A stretch of 64,000 bases of DNA from Paralichthys olivaceus. Its lineage: Eukaryota > Chordata > Actinopteri > Pleuronectiformes > Paralichthyidae. Below the pieces are notes generated by a model. That model made no database searches. It saw only the letters and a list, made by a program, of their open reading frames with translations, and was not told the DNA's origin. Positions within the stretch are counted from its first letter, which is position 1. Every line of letters begins with the position of its first letter. Of the stretch, positions 17,238 to 32,800 are shown piece after piece. A program made the translations under genes and the position numbers. Location: contig NC_091112.1 in the NCBI RefSeq assembly GCF_024713975.1, forward strand, positions 5,025,001-5,089,000, read 5' to 3'.

Positions 17238-17772
17238 CTGCAAGAAAAATTACAGAAAATAAAATTTCCGATTTCCAAAAAAAAAAAAAGAGAGAATGTC
17301 TGAAGGCAAATAAACAATTTTGAAGTTTACGGATCAAAAATTAAAAAACAACCGACCAAACATTACGGTTGTTTTTCTTCTGATAGAGAGAGAGAGAGAG
17401 GTAAGAGAGAGAGGAGCTCCTTCACTCAGGAGCTACTGTATCTGCAGTGCAGTGAAATCTATTAAGATTAAATCCATCTCACTCTCTCACTAACACTCCT
17501 TTAGCCATGACTAATTACCAGCCATTTTTGCGGCGCAGATAACACCTTGAGCAATCGATTTCACACAGCTCTCTTAATATCAACTGTTTAGCTGATTGTC
17601 CTTGAAGATATTCCAGAGTGGAACATTCGGAGGCCTTCCAGTGTCTCTCTCTCTCTCTCTCTCTCTCTCATCCTCCCTCTCTAGGGGGGCTCTCGCTGCC
17701 TCTCAAGCTCTCTCACTCTTTTCTCTCTCCTCTTTCAGTGTCTCTCTCTGCGACTTTCACTTTGATTCTTGA

Positions 17773-17833
<61 letters not shown>

Positions 17834-20800
17834 TGCATTACAAGGGATATGCCTCATTACTCTGACAATCAAGTCCTGAAATAACTCATCATTTGCTCCA
17901 AATTAATGATATGATACTTTGAGCCTTTGTAATTTCGATCCAACTGATAACCCCAAAGCAAACTGTTTGTTTTTTAAGGCTTTAAAAAAAAAAAAAAAAA
18001 GAGAGAGAGAGAGAAGCCCCCGCACAGATATGTTTTTGGTTGTAAACGTCTAGATTTGGCTTCAAAGTCAAAATTTCGTTGCTTTTGAATCCAGATTCTT
18101 CCACACACACACAAATAAAATATTCTTCTCTGAGCTTTCTTTGAAGCCAGATATGAAATTCCACATTTTTCACAGCCTTTACAGATCGTTCATTATGAAA
18201 AGCTCGCTGGCATATCTTGATATATGAATAACACGACTGCTTTTATCACTGAAGTGATTCTGCAACCTCAGGGAGATAGAATTCCATTCATAACCTCATA
18301 AGTAGCGAAATGCTAATCCTTCACACCTTTAATACGATGTTTAGAAAAGGGTAAACTGCAGGGAACAAAGCAGAGGAAAGCTCTTAACAGCCTCTTGTTT
18401 GACGGTTACACACAAACACACACCCCCACACCTCTCTTCAGGATGCACTCCCTAATTTCTTGGCCTGCCACTCAACAGCCACAATAACGTTGTGATGCCT
18501 TTTCAATCCGCAGCCGGCCGCACCTGACTCGCTCTGACACAGCTTCAGCTGAGGCAGGGTGGCCAGTCAACAACTCATGAAAATAAACAAGGCCTCCCGC
18601 AGACTGGCAGAAGGCCGACCTGCTTCATGTCACCTGGAAACGCCGGCAGACGTCGGCACAGCGGCGGAGGAGAGAGAGAGTGGGAAAGTGACCTGACACA
18701 GAGCGGAAATGGAGATTGACACACACGGAAGAGACGCAGCGACACACTGTGTGATGGTGCGTGCACGTGATAAGACTGCACTGAATTGATCCATGAGACG
18801 AGCAGATACTGATTAAACAGAGCAGGTATTGGTCAGGAGTGATGAGCGAACACGCTGTAACTAATGACGATTGTCATTATTGATTAATCTGTTGTTACTT
18901 TTACAAATAATCATTTTGTCTTTAAAATAGTGGAAATTTGTTAAAATGCAGATTAAAAAAATATAGAAATATAGAAAAGTATTGAATCGTCACATTTAGA
19001 GAACGATTAACAATGAACATTAACCATCAACATATCATATTTATACATTTGACTAATTTTATCTTCAGTTACCTTTAAACCGATTGTTATACATTTATGG
19101 CTTCTTGTAACTTCCATTTTATTGGATTATTTAAATTTTCAATATTCAAATGATAATAAATCATATCTTATATCTTATTTTTACTTTTGGTTCTTTTGAT
19201 TAATCATAACATTTAAACAGTTTTTGAACAGTTCTCATCATTCCATCTTGTAAAGCCTGCGACTGTGTTTTGAAGGTTAATATTATTCTGTGTGTGTGTT
19301 TGTAGAAGATCTGTCCAACTCAGGGAGCGCTCAGGTGCCCTTACAGCACATCTGGACACATCTGGACAGAGGACAGACCAGGGTGAGATGTGTTCACCCT
19401 CAACACATTCAAAACATCGAAAGACCTCATGGACAGAAAGAGTTTGTTCACTGGACAGAGTTTTTGGCAGAAAGACGATGGAAAAGTCACAGCGTCTGAC
19501 TCTGTAGCGACAAAGCTGCTTATAAAAACTGTAACCAGAGTCGAAAGTGATTTGACCTTAATTTATTTAGCCATAATATCTGTTGAATGTGATGCCCACT
19601 AATAGATTTTATAAACTATTAAGTGAAGTAACAGAGACAAAGAGCTACATCAACGTTACTTTTCTTTATTACGACATAAATGGTAAATATTTTAGAGGCT
19701 GACTTCCAAATGAGATTAACTGCTGCTCTGTGTCTAATATTATCATTATTATAATATTACTAAGACATCTGAGGATGTCCCCCAGTGGCTTTTTAGAAAT
19801 TGAGGCAGGCATTTCTTTTCCTTTTTGTCATTTCGCACAGACTAAAAGGTTCATGGGGAAAATAATTAATTGATTAACCAATTATGGAATAAACTGTGAA
19901 TTGCAGTCAGGCCTTAAAGCAAAGAAAATATTTCTGAATGATGTTGGAAAAGAAATGTTCATTCAACAAGAAAAACATGGAGAAGTCACATACAACACGG
20001 TGATTACTTTTTTTGTAAAATTGTCAGGTTTATCTGAAGAAACCCTCACTCGAGTCTTTGTACTCTGATGTTACTTGAAGACGAGGAACCTACACATCTT
20101 CGGAGTCAGAGGGAAGAAAAAAATCTGTTAACGTATAACCGAGCATCTGCAGCTTTTATCTCCAGCTGATGCCTTGTTCACCGTCAACTCTGTAACAACC
20201 CCATCAGTTTGGATCTCTGAGAAACGATTGAACGCAGATGAGCCGTGTATCAGAGTGATGATTAGACGCACGAGGAAAGGACAGTGGCTCCATCATTAAC
20301 TGAGGCCTTTAAAATAAAAAGAACGATTGGAAATGCAAGACAGATGATTGTTGGTTTAAGTGACGTGGGTGAAGGGCTGTTTCTCAGTCTCTTCTATCTG
20401 CTTCTCCCCGTCTGCTTTCCTCTGATTCCCTTCATCATTCTCCCTTTCTCCCTTTGCTCGTCCAAATCAGATCAAAGAGGCTGTCCTCAGTAGAGGGGTA
20501 AAAGACAGAAGTGAAAGAAAAGCTGAATATTTCATCCAAATGACTTTATTAAAATTCTGCTCGCCTGAAACTTTGCCACGAGAGAAGCTCTAACTACTGT
20601 ATCTCTGTGTCAAGACAGATCCTGGCTCGGGCCACCAAGAGATATTCGCTGCAAAATATATTCATGCATTCACATCTTTGTGGGCCCAGCAGGGATTGCT
20701 TTCAATTAAAAGTGAATAGATTTTCTTAACTTCAATACATCAATGTTCGACAGTTGAACATCATAATCTGTAAATACTTGGGATTTGTCAAATGTAGGCC

Positions 20801-23800
20801 AATCAAACAACAGGACATCTCCAGCCTTATCAAGCTTGATAATTGGCATCTCTGTATTAATTAATTCTGTTGCTTTATCTCCACATTAAAGTCGACTGGG
20901 GAGTTTTATGATCCATTAGACATTATAGAAGAATCAAGCTAATCTTGTAATTATGTCATCATATGAATAAGATGAGGTATTCATCTGCTTTTTAGCCATT
21001 TAACCCATTTCATCTGCGATTAAAAACACGATCTCTGGGCACATTAAAAACCCGGCGTTGCTTTTTTGATGAGGTGATTTGAGATAATGGTGAGGAAGAA
21101 ATGACTTAGATCAAAATATTCACACACGCACAAAAAGGAGGAGAAGAGGAGGAAAATAGCAAGTAGAGCAAAAACGTGCCTTCACTCAGGATTCCTCCGC
21201 TAATCCGCCCTGACGCTGGCGACTCAAATCGCAGCTTTGACTCTGACGGATCTGGCTGAGAATTACAAGTGTAAGTGTCTGAGAGTAAGGAGAAGGGATT
21301 AGAGGAGAGGAGAGGAGAAGAGTTGAGAGGAGAATATAGAGGGAAAGTGAGAGAGGAGGAGAGGAGAGAGGGAGAAAAGGGAGAAGAAATGCAAACAGTC
21401 AAGAGGAAGAGGACGCGGCATCAATAGAGAGAAAATAAGAGAAGGAGAGGAGAAGAGTAAAAGAATTGGAAAGGAGAGGATGAAGCGGAGGAGCAGGGAG
21501 AAAGGAAGATGAGATGCAAAGAGTTGTGAAGGAGAGGTAGAGGCGAGAAGAAGGAGACAGGGAAAGAGAGAGAGGAGGAGAGGAAACAAAGTACAGAGCT
21601 CGCATAGATTCTTTTTTCAGTGTGACAGCGTCTCTTATATTTTATACATGATCAGTCACACGAGAGGGAGTTAAAACCTTCATCTGCAACATCACAACCA
21701 CCACACTCAGTACCTCGTCCCTTCACTTGTTTCCTGTAGTAAAGGTTTTTGCATAATCCTGCAGACAAACAAACCAACCAAGTAGCAGGAACAGGGGAGA
21801 AAACATAATCTCCTTGGTGAAACATCACAGTGAAATAAAATCTTTCATGTGCGACTGAACTATTACCTAAATCTTCAGAGAGAAATCTGAGGAGGAACAC
21901 TCATCATCCTAAACTGTGTCCACTACACTATTTCCTCATTCCTTCAAATTTCAACCAGAGATGAGCATTACTCAGCAGAATTACATAGAACAAAGGATAG
22001 AAGTATCAACTCGTGCTTACAGATGAGAAAAATCAGGCCCTAGTTCTGTTTTATCATTTTAGGTCTTGTTGAAATTTCTAGTATTTTTCCTGGTATATTA
22101 TATCAGAGTATTGTTTAAATATGATCATCTATGTCTATACTCACGTATTTTCTAACTAATCTAAGTTACACAGCAGCAATCACAATATCCACTGATTTTT
22201 TTGTAGCTTTCCAACGTAACACAAATCACAATCCTGAGCGTGACGTGAGTGCATTTGAGATAAACTGTTCCTCCAAATTGAAATGTCACTTTAAGGGAAG
22301 CACACTGGCCACTGAGGAAACTTGTAAAAAAAAAAAAGCACATGTGAGCTGGGGGTAAGTAAGCTGCTTACTGCTCTGTGCTCCGCCTAGGGAACCCTGC
22401 GACGCTGAGTCGGCCGTGGTTCACCATCTGACAGTCTACCCTCAGGGAGCCGGGCCGAGCAGCTTTAATTTGCCTGACATCAGTTTAAAAAAGCCTTAAT
22501 TGACTTTATAAACTTTATGTTTTTTTTCTCAACGGGAATGTTTAAGTACCAGTGCGCTCTGTGTTTGGCACAGAGGGATTTTGACGACAGATAAAAGCCT
22601 TATCTTCCAGCAGTGGCAGAAATACAATAGGCATGCTGTCATCCTTGCATACACATAGCGACGAGGTTCTTTCAATACGTCCACAGCATTGAGGTGGAAA
22701 GCCCGCAGTGTCAGGTGGCTGTTGCAGAAGGGTTGTAATCGATTTAGCCTTTTCAGAAGTATCTGAGGCCAGGCAGCCCCTCGCTCTCTCCCTAAGCACT
22801 TGAGTCTCAGCCAGGTAGCCCCATCGATTGGGCTTTCCTTTGTGATTTGGTTGCCAGTGATAAGAAATGAGGGACAGGAAGGTTGGAGTGCTGTTGCTTT
22901 ATAACCAATGATGGGCAGCCATCAGCAAAACTGCACATCAAAGCACTATGCTAGAAACATGGCTGTGTTTACTGAGCAGGGGCTAAGCGACATGTTAAAC
23001 GAGGAATATATTTCACTGCACAAGTCAGGGGGAAAAAATTGCAGTCCTAAGCACATGCGATGAGCTCTTGTGCCTCGGTGCATACAATATCTGAGTTCAT
23101 ACTCAGTTCAGAAGTGCAATGGGGTTAATTTGTACAGAACGGCAGCTTGAGAACTGATAAATTCAACCTTCTGGCTTTCAAACTGCAGCGACTGCACATG
23201 ATCCCATAAGCACAGACAGACACGTATGCAGGAGAGGTACTGGTAGAGCCAAACACATATAACATGAAGCCAATGCCATATCAATATTTTAGTTTATTCA
23301 ACAACTGACAATACGTTCCCTGGTTCTCTGTTCTACACAAAACAAATTATTTTAACTATATAACTATCAAAAGTTTGTTGAAGAGATGTGACAAATCCGA
23401 GCAAGCAGGATAAAGTGTTGATAGGTAAACAATAAACCTTATCATGAAAGAAGACAGGAAAATGATTTAAGCAGCTGAATAGGCAATAAAAAACTGTAAT
23501 GGTGCCTGGAGAGCACACACATCTGGTAAGGCCCAACAGGCTCCTGATGAAACCACAATTTAATTTACAATATCTTGATTCCTATTTGGATCTGCACCAA
23601 ATCCACAAACTAAATATCAGCCCCCTAAACATGCCTCAATTAAATAATTTAAATCCAAATCCATGAATTATTCTCATGGAAATAAAGTAAATGTGGACAG
23701 TATCTCTCACAACGTTATAAAAAGTGAAATCAAATTGATAGATTTTCCCCCTGATGCAGAAAAAAGTAGGGAAAAGTTGAGAAAAAAGACAAACTTTTCC

Positions 23801-26797
23801 CTGAGGACTATGGACTCAGACAATTGGATTAATCCTCCTTGGTGCAAATTATTTATTGATAACGGAATATAACCGAGGAAAATATGGACTAAGTAGGAGA
23901 TGTACCCTTCATACTTCTCTGTACTGGGTTTTGTCAATTGCTTGTATTATATTCTCTTACATTTTTATAAATAAATTCAAAATATGCCTAAAATGAAGCT
24001 ATATTCACAAAATATATTTAAATCAGGCTGTTTAATTGGCGGTTTTTCCTTTCTGACATCTGTGCCACTAACTAGAGCTTATGGCAGGGACCACAGGGAA
24101 GCAGAACAGTGGCTGCAGCCTGAAGTCTTTGCTTGAAGAGTTGATTTCCAGACTTGAGCAGATGATGTGGGTGCATGTATTTGTTTATCTGCGTGTTTGT
24201 GTGCACTGTAGGAACGTTTGTGCGTGTTCTGTGTGCACATGCATGCATGTGAGTGCTCGGAGCCGAGTCAGATAGCCACACCGTCTGAATCTGAAAGCAG
24301 GCAGGACATCTTTCTTTCATCTCTCTCAGATGTTTGTCAGGAGCTTATATCATCTGAGACCGAGCTGATCCTCTCACACTCTAAGTAAACATGATACTTC
24401 AAGAGCCTATAATGGGCAGTGGAGGGCTCCTGCGAGATTGAAAAAGAACTTTGATTTAGATCTACTTCAGGTGCAGACAACAGTTCTTGAGATGTCGAAA
24501 CCGTCTTGTGACTCCGTGATGTGTTAAATTGGTACAACCACTCATGCGCACTTAAAATCAGCTCCCCGGTGGAGCCTCTTCAACAAAGTAATATTGGTCT
24601 TAAATACCGCAATCGTGTTAAAGAATGAAGGCAGCAGTGAGGGGGAAGACGAAAATGACACACACAGAAGGTTTGTGTAGAGATAAGAGAGGTATTTCCA
24701 ATTTGAAGTCTTCAATCCACTCATAAGAGATGTATTTTTTATTGAGAGCAATAAGACTTGAGGGAGAAAGGAGAACAAGTGATTACATGTGTCTCGTGAA
24801 AACCCTTTACAGACCCTTCACATGCTCACACAAGGCACTTTCTCAAGATGAAATGTAAACATTTCTGCCAGCACCTGAGCAAGCAGCTTTTCCTTTACTA
24901 AATGAAAAGTGATGACAGGGTTTGGAGTTAATAAAAAATAAAACAGCAGCCGTTCAGGTAATGTAACGTGCCCTTTAGCAGCCACAGCGCAGGTCCTCAG
25001 TCAGCTCTTGACAAGAAACTCTGACTACAGCGAAATATGAAAACAAACGCACCCGTTCACATCCCTCACGCTGCACACCAGAGAGGCTGCTGTTGTTTGT
25101 CTACGCCCTGTTTTCGTGCTTACGCTGTTAGTTGACATATTTTGCTGAATTCCTCAGTTCATAATTTGAAGAAAGCACCTTGACTTCCATGTCACCATTC
25201 ATAGGGTGTGATAAGTCTTAGCCATGCTCTGGAGTCATTTCTCTGTTACTTGGGACAAAGCATAAATCTCAACTGGGTGTCATTTGTCATAAGTTCGGTT
25301 TTTTTGTTTTGTTTCAGGCACTCGACTACACAAACCCATTATTATCTACAGCACCACAATTACTACCACTGCCACCTCAGAGCAAACCCCTATGTTTCAA
25401 ATGTTATCTTTCACACAGGACTCGATAACATCAAGTATGAAAAATCTGAGAAACTAAAGAAGGACTTCATATATTTGCTGGATGACGACGCCGATGAGTT
25501 TGTTTGCCTGCTTGCTACTGTAGAACTGTCTTTTCATTTATGATCCCAGCGGATGCCTGATGACCTGTTTCCTTTAGAACTAAATTAAAAACATCTCTCT
25601 TCACTCAAACCTTTGTTCTGTTACTGACACATGTCTCTGTTTGATGTCGGCCTGCGTCCTATACATTTCTATTTCTCTTAAAAGCAGCCTAAGAAAAATG
25701 TAAAGTTGGCCTTGATGTGCAGTCGTTACACAAGTGAACTACTTGGAGCACAACAGGAAAATACAATCTAAGCAAAAACAAATAATCCACCTTGCACCAT
25801 GCTTTGTTCTCATGTGAACAAAAGTCCTGAACATAGCAGTGAATATAAACTATGCACCTCTAATGGCTAACATTGCCCTTAAACAGTGTAATACAAAGTA
25901 GAAATAATTGGGGTTGCACTTGACACTAAATGCAACAAAATGCTCAGGAAAACATATTCTTCCAAAAAAGAAAGAGCAGCTATGATTCCTCCTCGGCAGG
26001 AGCTTTGCAGCTACACTGACCTCCTGACCCCAGCAAAACAATTAAAAAGCCCTTGGCATACAGAGAGCCCCTAATGGGCCACATATGAGGCTACTAATAA
26101 GACAGAGGTACGGACTCCTGCTGTGCCCAGCCTACTAATTTTGAAGCCTGAGCATAGTTGTGGAGGATGGGAAGGGAGTGATAGAGGGAAAGAGAGATGG
26201 AAGAGACAGAGAAGGGCGTAGGGAGGAATGGAGAGGATGGATGGAGGGAGATGAACTGAAGAACAGCAGGGGAGGTGGCATCTGTGGGAGTGGAGAGACA
26301 GAAACAGAAGAAGGAGGGAGACAGAGAACTAGACCAGAGAGCAAAGCGATGGAGATGGAAAGAGACACAGAGAGAGCATCTGCCAACTTAGCTGCATCCC
26401 TCTCTCCCCGCTCTTATTACAGTTAGGAGGTTGCCTTTGTTTATCATCAGGCCTCTGCAGACTCCCCGCCTGCTCTTCAGATAAAACTAACTGCCAGTGC
26501 CACTGGAATTCATTATATACACACACACACCAGGCCAGCAGCCCTCGCACAGGTCTGGAGAGGAGGAGAGGAGAGCCAGACAGTGGATGGCTTTTCTATT
26601 TGAAATTACAAACACCTTCCTTGCTTTTAATTTCTCCCTTTCTCATTTGAATAAAGAGGACAGACGTGGTAATTAACGGGGTATTAAAAAAGCAAGGCGG
26701 TGTGCAGTGACGGAGGAAGACGATGGGGAGGAGGGTGAGGGAGCATGAGAGGGAGAAGTAGCAGCAGCAGAGTGGGAGAGATAGTAACTAAAAGAGG

Positions 26798-26834
<37 letters not shown>

Positions 26835-29800
26835 CTGTGGAGAATTAATAACAGGCCAGATCTCTCCAAGGCCTCCTTAATGGGCTGTGACAGGAATTTA
26901 TTCACACTTAGGCTGGTATTAAATCAAACGCGAGGCGAGTGGCAGGCTGCAGCACAGGGGTGGGGCAGGGGGAGAAGGTGCAGCAGAGAAAACGGTGGGG
27001 GTCTGCCGTGTCGCACACAGGTCCGGCATTTCAACCCCCCTTTGGGGTTGAGGGGTCATCTCTGAGAAATTTGGGATAGATAGAGGGACAAAGAGTTTAA
27101 GTAACGTACAGTGCGAAGAGAACAAATGATGAGTGATGTGCCATTTACAAGACAGCCAGTCCCACGCCCCAGATGGAATGATTATCAAGTAGTCCAAAGA
27201 GCTGCTATGAATCATCCTTTCTCCATTCTGCAAAATGCACCGTCACTTAGCCGGACAGCCAGCCAGTCCGTCCATCAGTTAGCCAATCGGTCAGACAGGC
27301 GGGCAGAAAGGAGCCCGCTTCCCACCGACTTGGACAGCGTTTACAAAGCTGGCGAAAATGGAAACACGAGTCTCCGTCCAAATTGGCACTCAGCTGCAAA
27401 TTCTGCTGGCAAATTTATTTGTCATATTCTTTGTTTTCCCTCATTAATTGGCGTGTGACCAGTAATGTTGGGTATTCATTAGGGCTGTAATTAGTGGTCA
27501 CTTGGGTGCCACCGACTTTGGTACTTTTTATTGGAGCCGAAACAGCGTGGATGACTGGGGATGCTGAATTGATATGCACAATCACATTCTATGGCACCAG
27601 AGGTCTGCGGCACAGAGATTGAGCAATCGCAACCCATTAGGCACCAATGAATTAAGCCTAATGCATCTTAAACATTTATGCAAACACCGTTGACTTTCAC
27701 ACACGCTCAAATAAACTTGTCCACTACACACACACTCACATTTACATAAAATGCAACTACACACATCAGAGTGAGCATAAGAGACATACAGTACAAGACT
27801 ACTGCATTCAGCCACCCGTACACTGGGGAAATATATACATTCAAACACACTTTAAATTTAAATGTATATTGTCACACACAGCATGCTTCCTAGTAAAGAC
27901 ACTTGTGGAGAGTGATGAGAGTAATGCCTTCCCCCTCCTCCCCCTCCAACGCTGGGCAGATTGCATCACCATCCGTCAGCCAGACTCCGACAAACAGCAA
28001 TTACCCCAATCGACAGATAACGAGAGCGAGGCTATCACTCACAGCCAGGACGCCCCATAAAGCAGCCAGACATTACCATAGAGGAGTCATTTATCTGCCT
28101 CTCCTCTAGCCAACCCCCTTCTACTACCGCTCAACCCAACTCTGATCTTTTTTTTCCTGATACCTGTTCAGCACGGTCTGCTTGGGTGGTGGGCTTCAGG
28201 CTTCAAGAGAAAAGAGGTAGGATAAGGGCCTGAGGATATGTGGAGTGTGATGAAAGTGGGCTGAAGTGACAGCTACTACGAGGGTCACTACTTTGGTCTC
28301 ACACAGCTAAATCTCCACGCCGCTGTGACAGCACCATTCTGGCAGCACCCATTATCATTCGGCTATAGGAGGAAAAAACACTTTGTTTGTGTTTCATTAT
28401 TATCTGCAGGATGAGGGGAGGGTGCCTGCCTACATGGGGAGGAGATCACTGTCATGAAAATGGCCATATAAAAAGGCAAAGGATGTTTTGACGGATAGCG
28501 TGACTTGAGATGTCGTGTTCAAGAGGCCAAAAGCGTGTTTTGTGAGGCTACCGTGACCTTGAAGATTTGCAAGGTCACTTTAAGATTTACCTTCGACCTC
28601 GGGCAACTGAAAATCAAATCAGTTAATCTTTAAGTCCTATTGAAGGTTTGAAGAAATCCCCTCAAAGCGTTCTCGAGACAGTGGCTGTAGTGTGCTTGGA
28701 GGCATAAAAAAACAGTTGCTACACAGATACAAAGCAGTCAAATTGGCTTCAAATACAAATATAAGAGACCCAATAGACACCAATTGAGTCTCCTCCAGCG
28801 TAGATTACAGGTTAAACAAGACATGAAAAGTGAACTTGAAGTCTGGGAGTTTTAAATGGCCATTTTCCAGTAATTTCTAACATTTTCTGACTAAATGATT
28901 AATGGTGAAAACGATGAGCAGCTTAATCTATAATGAAAACAACCCCTTCTTGCAGCTCTAATGGCAATAGGAAGATCCCCAATTACTGTCCACCAATCAA
29001 TGGAGTGTTTCCACGAGTAGAGTCTCACAAACCAATTTCACTCGTTCTAATGAAGGTCTTAGTGGCATTTTCAAAGGTTATTCCTCTATTAGGGGGATAT
29101 TAACACTGAAAGACATGCGTGCTTTTAGTCACATGTGCCTTAATTGACATGTCTCTCAGGAGATCAGCTGCAGTTGTGGTAGTTGCCAATTGCTCTTCCA
29201 AACTGAGCTCCACAACCGTCAAAAAAAGACAATCCAATGAGTGAAAAGGAAGATGGCAAGCAATAAATATCAACACCAGGCTGCACAACATCCCTTGGCT
29301 TACAGGTCACAGATGTAATGTCAATATTTCCCCACAGCCTATAGCAGAAGCAGGGCTGTAGACAGGGATTAGGTAGGGATTGGATGGCGCTCATATTTAG
29401 GCCGAGCCAACAAGACTGCTTTACATTATTCCGTCTTGTGAGCTGAGAGCACACTTCAATGGCTCTCTTCAGATCGGCTTCTTCTGTCGAATGGTAACAA
29501 GGGTGGTGTCTGTTCCAAGGTTATTTCACTCAGAACTGAGTGTCAAAAAAAAATCCTCATCCACTGATACAGAATCCTATTAGTCTGCAGTCCTATCGCT
29601 CTCCCCATCTCCTTCCCCAGGAAGCTGCATTATGTCATTGTTCATTATTTACAGCTGTGAGTGAATTTAAATTTTGATAGAAGTCATCTTTCCAAAAAAT
29701 CTACTTTCGGCTTCTCTAAGGGGAAATATGAGGCTACCAATCGTAAACCAGTGTGACATATCAGCTGGGGAGTTTGCAGCATGCTTGGACTTATCTTTTC

Positions 29801-32800
29801 ACTTATGCATCAATCTTCTCCTCCCTCTCTCTCTTTCTCCCTCTCAGCATCCTGTAACAGAAGGTATCCTATTTTCCCTGCTGCAGCTGAATTTCATCAG
29901 TCGTCTGTTATTCCTTTTGAAGACCCTATCTGAATGGCAACGGCTTAACTCTGACAATCCGCAGCTGTCTACACATCTTTCAATCCATTCTTTCATCAAT
30001 CTTTTACCTGTCTCTTCTTTCCTGTACATCAAGGGGCCCCTCGCTCGCTGCTACTGCCATGCAATGTTCCATTCGTTTTAAAAACACCAAATGAATGGAT
30101 TTTTTTTTTTTTTTTTTACTTTGCATTTTATCTCTCAGTGTTCCTTTGTCCTTTACTGTCCACTTCACACGTCTCTCCTCCCTGACAACGCAGCTGTCTG
30201 TCTGGTCACCCATCCATCCTCAAACACCTTTCCATCAGAACAGTCCATTTCTCTCTAACCTTTGATTCAACCGAAAGCGTACTTTCCATTTTTCTATCAC
30301 AAATCTTTCATCTTTCACTCCACCAACCTTTTCATCTTAACATCTCTATGCCATTTAGCTCTCATACCCTTTTCTCACTCTTTTTTTTTTATCTCCCTTC
30401 TGCTTTTCTACCACAACAACCCCCCTCTCATCCAGAACTATCCGATCTGGCTGGAGTGACTGCAGCAGATGTAGCCAGACCACAAACATCTGCTTCCCCT
30501 GTCCCACTGCATCTCTACTCTGCTGATCAGACTAACCGCTGTAACTCCCTAAAGCTTGCTGTCCTTACTGCTGCCTTTATGTGCAGCTGGGCAGCCTGGC
30601 CAAAATCACAGCTAAATACGTTGCGAACACATGAGGCGTTCACTGGAAATCCCAGTGGCAGATTGGAAATGTGTGTTTGCAATAAGGTCACGTTTTAGCC
30701 TATGGAAGAGTCAGGCTGGCTGGGGATTTAACAATATAAACACTGCTTGTAAGAGAACATTTCCTCATTAAAAAAAACTAGAAATGTCAATATACTGCTG
30801 ATAAGTTACACTGCTTGATAAAAACTAAACAAAAAAACAATCACATTAAAAAACCAAAGCATTTTTGGTCCGCTTCCCAAATTTGGTTCGACCAACAATT
30901 TGGTATCCGAGGTCAAATAGTTGATGATCATCACAGCTTCCTGAAATGTTCAGTGATGTTGCAGATAGATAAGTGACAAGATGTCTGTGGTGTAGCAATA
31001 AATTTGGCTTCTAAAAATCCCACACAATCCCAAATGTAAAAAAATAGGTTACTTAAAACTAACATAAAACTTACAGATGATTTTTACTTTAAACAAAGAA
31101 AACACCAGCAATTAGACCTATCCCCTTGACTAAGCAGCGAGGCATTAGAAACATCCCAGTAACAAGCGTAACTCTGCAGATATTGGCACCACTGAAATGA
31201 GCGATTTGGTATGTAATATGTAATAGGGTGGCAAAAATAAAGTTCTCCTTTGTGTAATATGTGTATTTGTTTGTTGGACACAATCAACATCAACAGCCTT
31301 TATGGTGTATTTCATGTGCTCAGAGTTAAATAAATAATACATGCCTATATACTGTATATATGTACAGGAAGACTGCTTCTGTATACACTGCATAATGAGG
31401 TCCTTGTACTTAATGTGCTAAGAAATGCAGAATGTGAGGAAAGCTGGACCTGAAACATACGGCAGCATGTCTTCTCTATATGCTTGGATCATTTGACGGA
31501 ACTCAATTTGCATGCTAATGCTTTGCATAGGGGAAGGTCACATCATAAACAAGGTTATTTATCACTTCAGTACACAGGTCTCTAATAGAAAGAAATTACT
31601 CTCACTTCCCAGGGCAGTGTTTTATGTACAGTCACTGAAACTCACAGAGAAAACTGGTACTAATGTCAGTAATTCAGTCTATTATTTCATTTAAAATACT
31701 GCACTAGGTTATATATCTACCACATTATCAGCCGGTTTGTAGCGTGTTCTTTGCGTGTATGGAGGCTGTATGTGACAAGGGGATGCTGTTTGTTTTGGAT
31801 GTGGCTGAGTGCAGTTGAGCAGGGTTCGCTGCAATGTTTCACTGTAGTGTTAACATTTAAAAGCAGCCAGGGGAGCTGTGCTGAGCTCTTAAAAATAACC
31901 AATTCTCATCTCTGCTGCCGACACTCCTGACCTTGGACCATTATCATTGCAGCACACTCAAACGGCTTGGCATGCACAATCCGTACCGGGCCAGCACAAT
32001 ACAAAGGAAAAACAGAGAGCGGCTACAGTCTGCACGTGCACATACTGAAAGCATGTGTGAGGGCAAAAAAAAGCAAACACATCTTGCCTCCCTGAAGAAA
32101 GAACAAAAGCTTTTTCACTCATTCACACAAAAATACACAAACATAAATCCATGACAGACGAACCAAACTACAAAAGGCTTCTCTATTATGCATGATGTGC
32201 TTTACCTGAACCTTAGCCATGTTCCAGTCTCTAAAACAACTATACTCAGGTGAGATATGAGCGAACCGGCTGTTTACCTCTCCTGCATCTACGCAGGATC
32301 TAGGATTCGTAAACCGCAGGCTGTTATTTGCATGTGGCATTTTAAAGTCTTGAATGTCTTGATCTAGATAGGCCCCATTTCCCAGGGAGAGATTAAACGT
32401 AATCCTAGATGCAAAATTCATCTTTGGGGGCAAATGCTAAAAAGTCAAGGGGCAGGGTTTGTCATCGTTAAGAGAGCCTGGACAAAAAGGTACACAGTGT
32501 ATTAAGACATATATTCTTGCGTTGTATTGATTTAACACGTAAATCAAAATGTTGTGTTTTTTTTGTCTGTCACAAAATTAGGCAAATTTAAGGAGCAGAT
32601 ATCTATGAGTGTGTGAAATTTGGTGCAACTGTTCTATTGAGTCTAGTTTATTCTCTGTCTCTGTTGTGGTGCTGGAGAGATTTGTCATGTTTTGACTTTC
32701 ATTTTCTAATCAACGACATGGTTCAATAATTAAAACAGTGGGGTTATCTCATCCCACTTGCAGAAACATTTCATCCTTTCAAATTTACATTACACATAAA

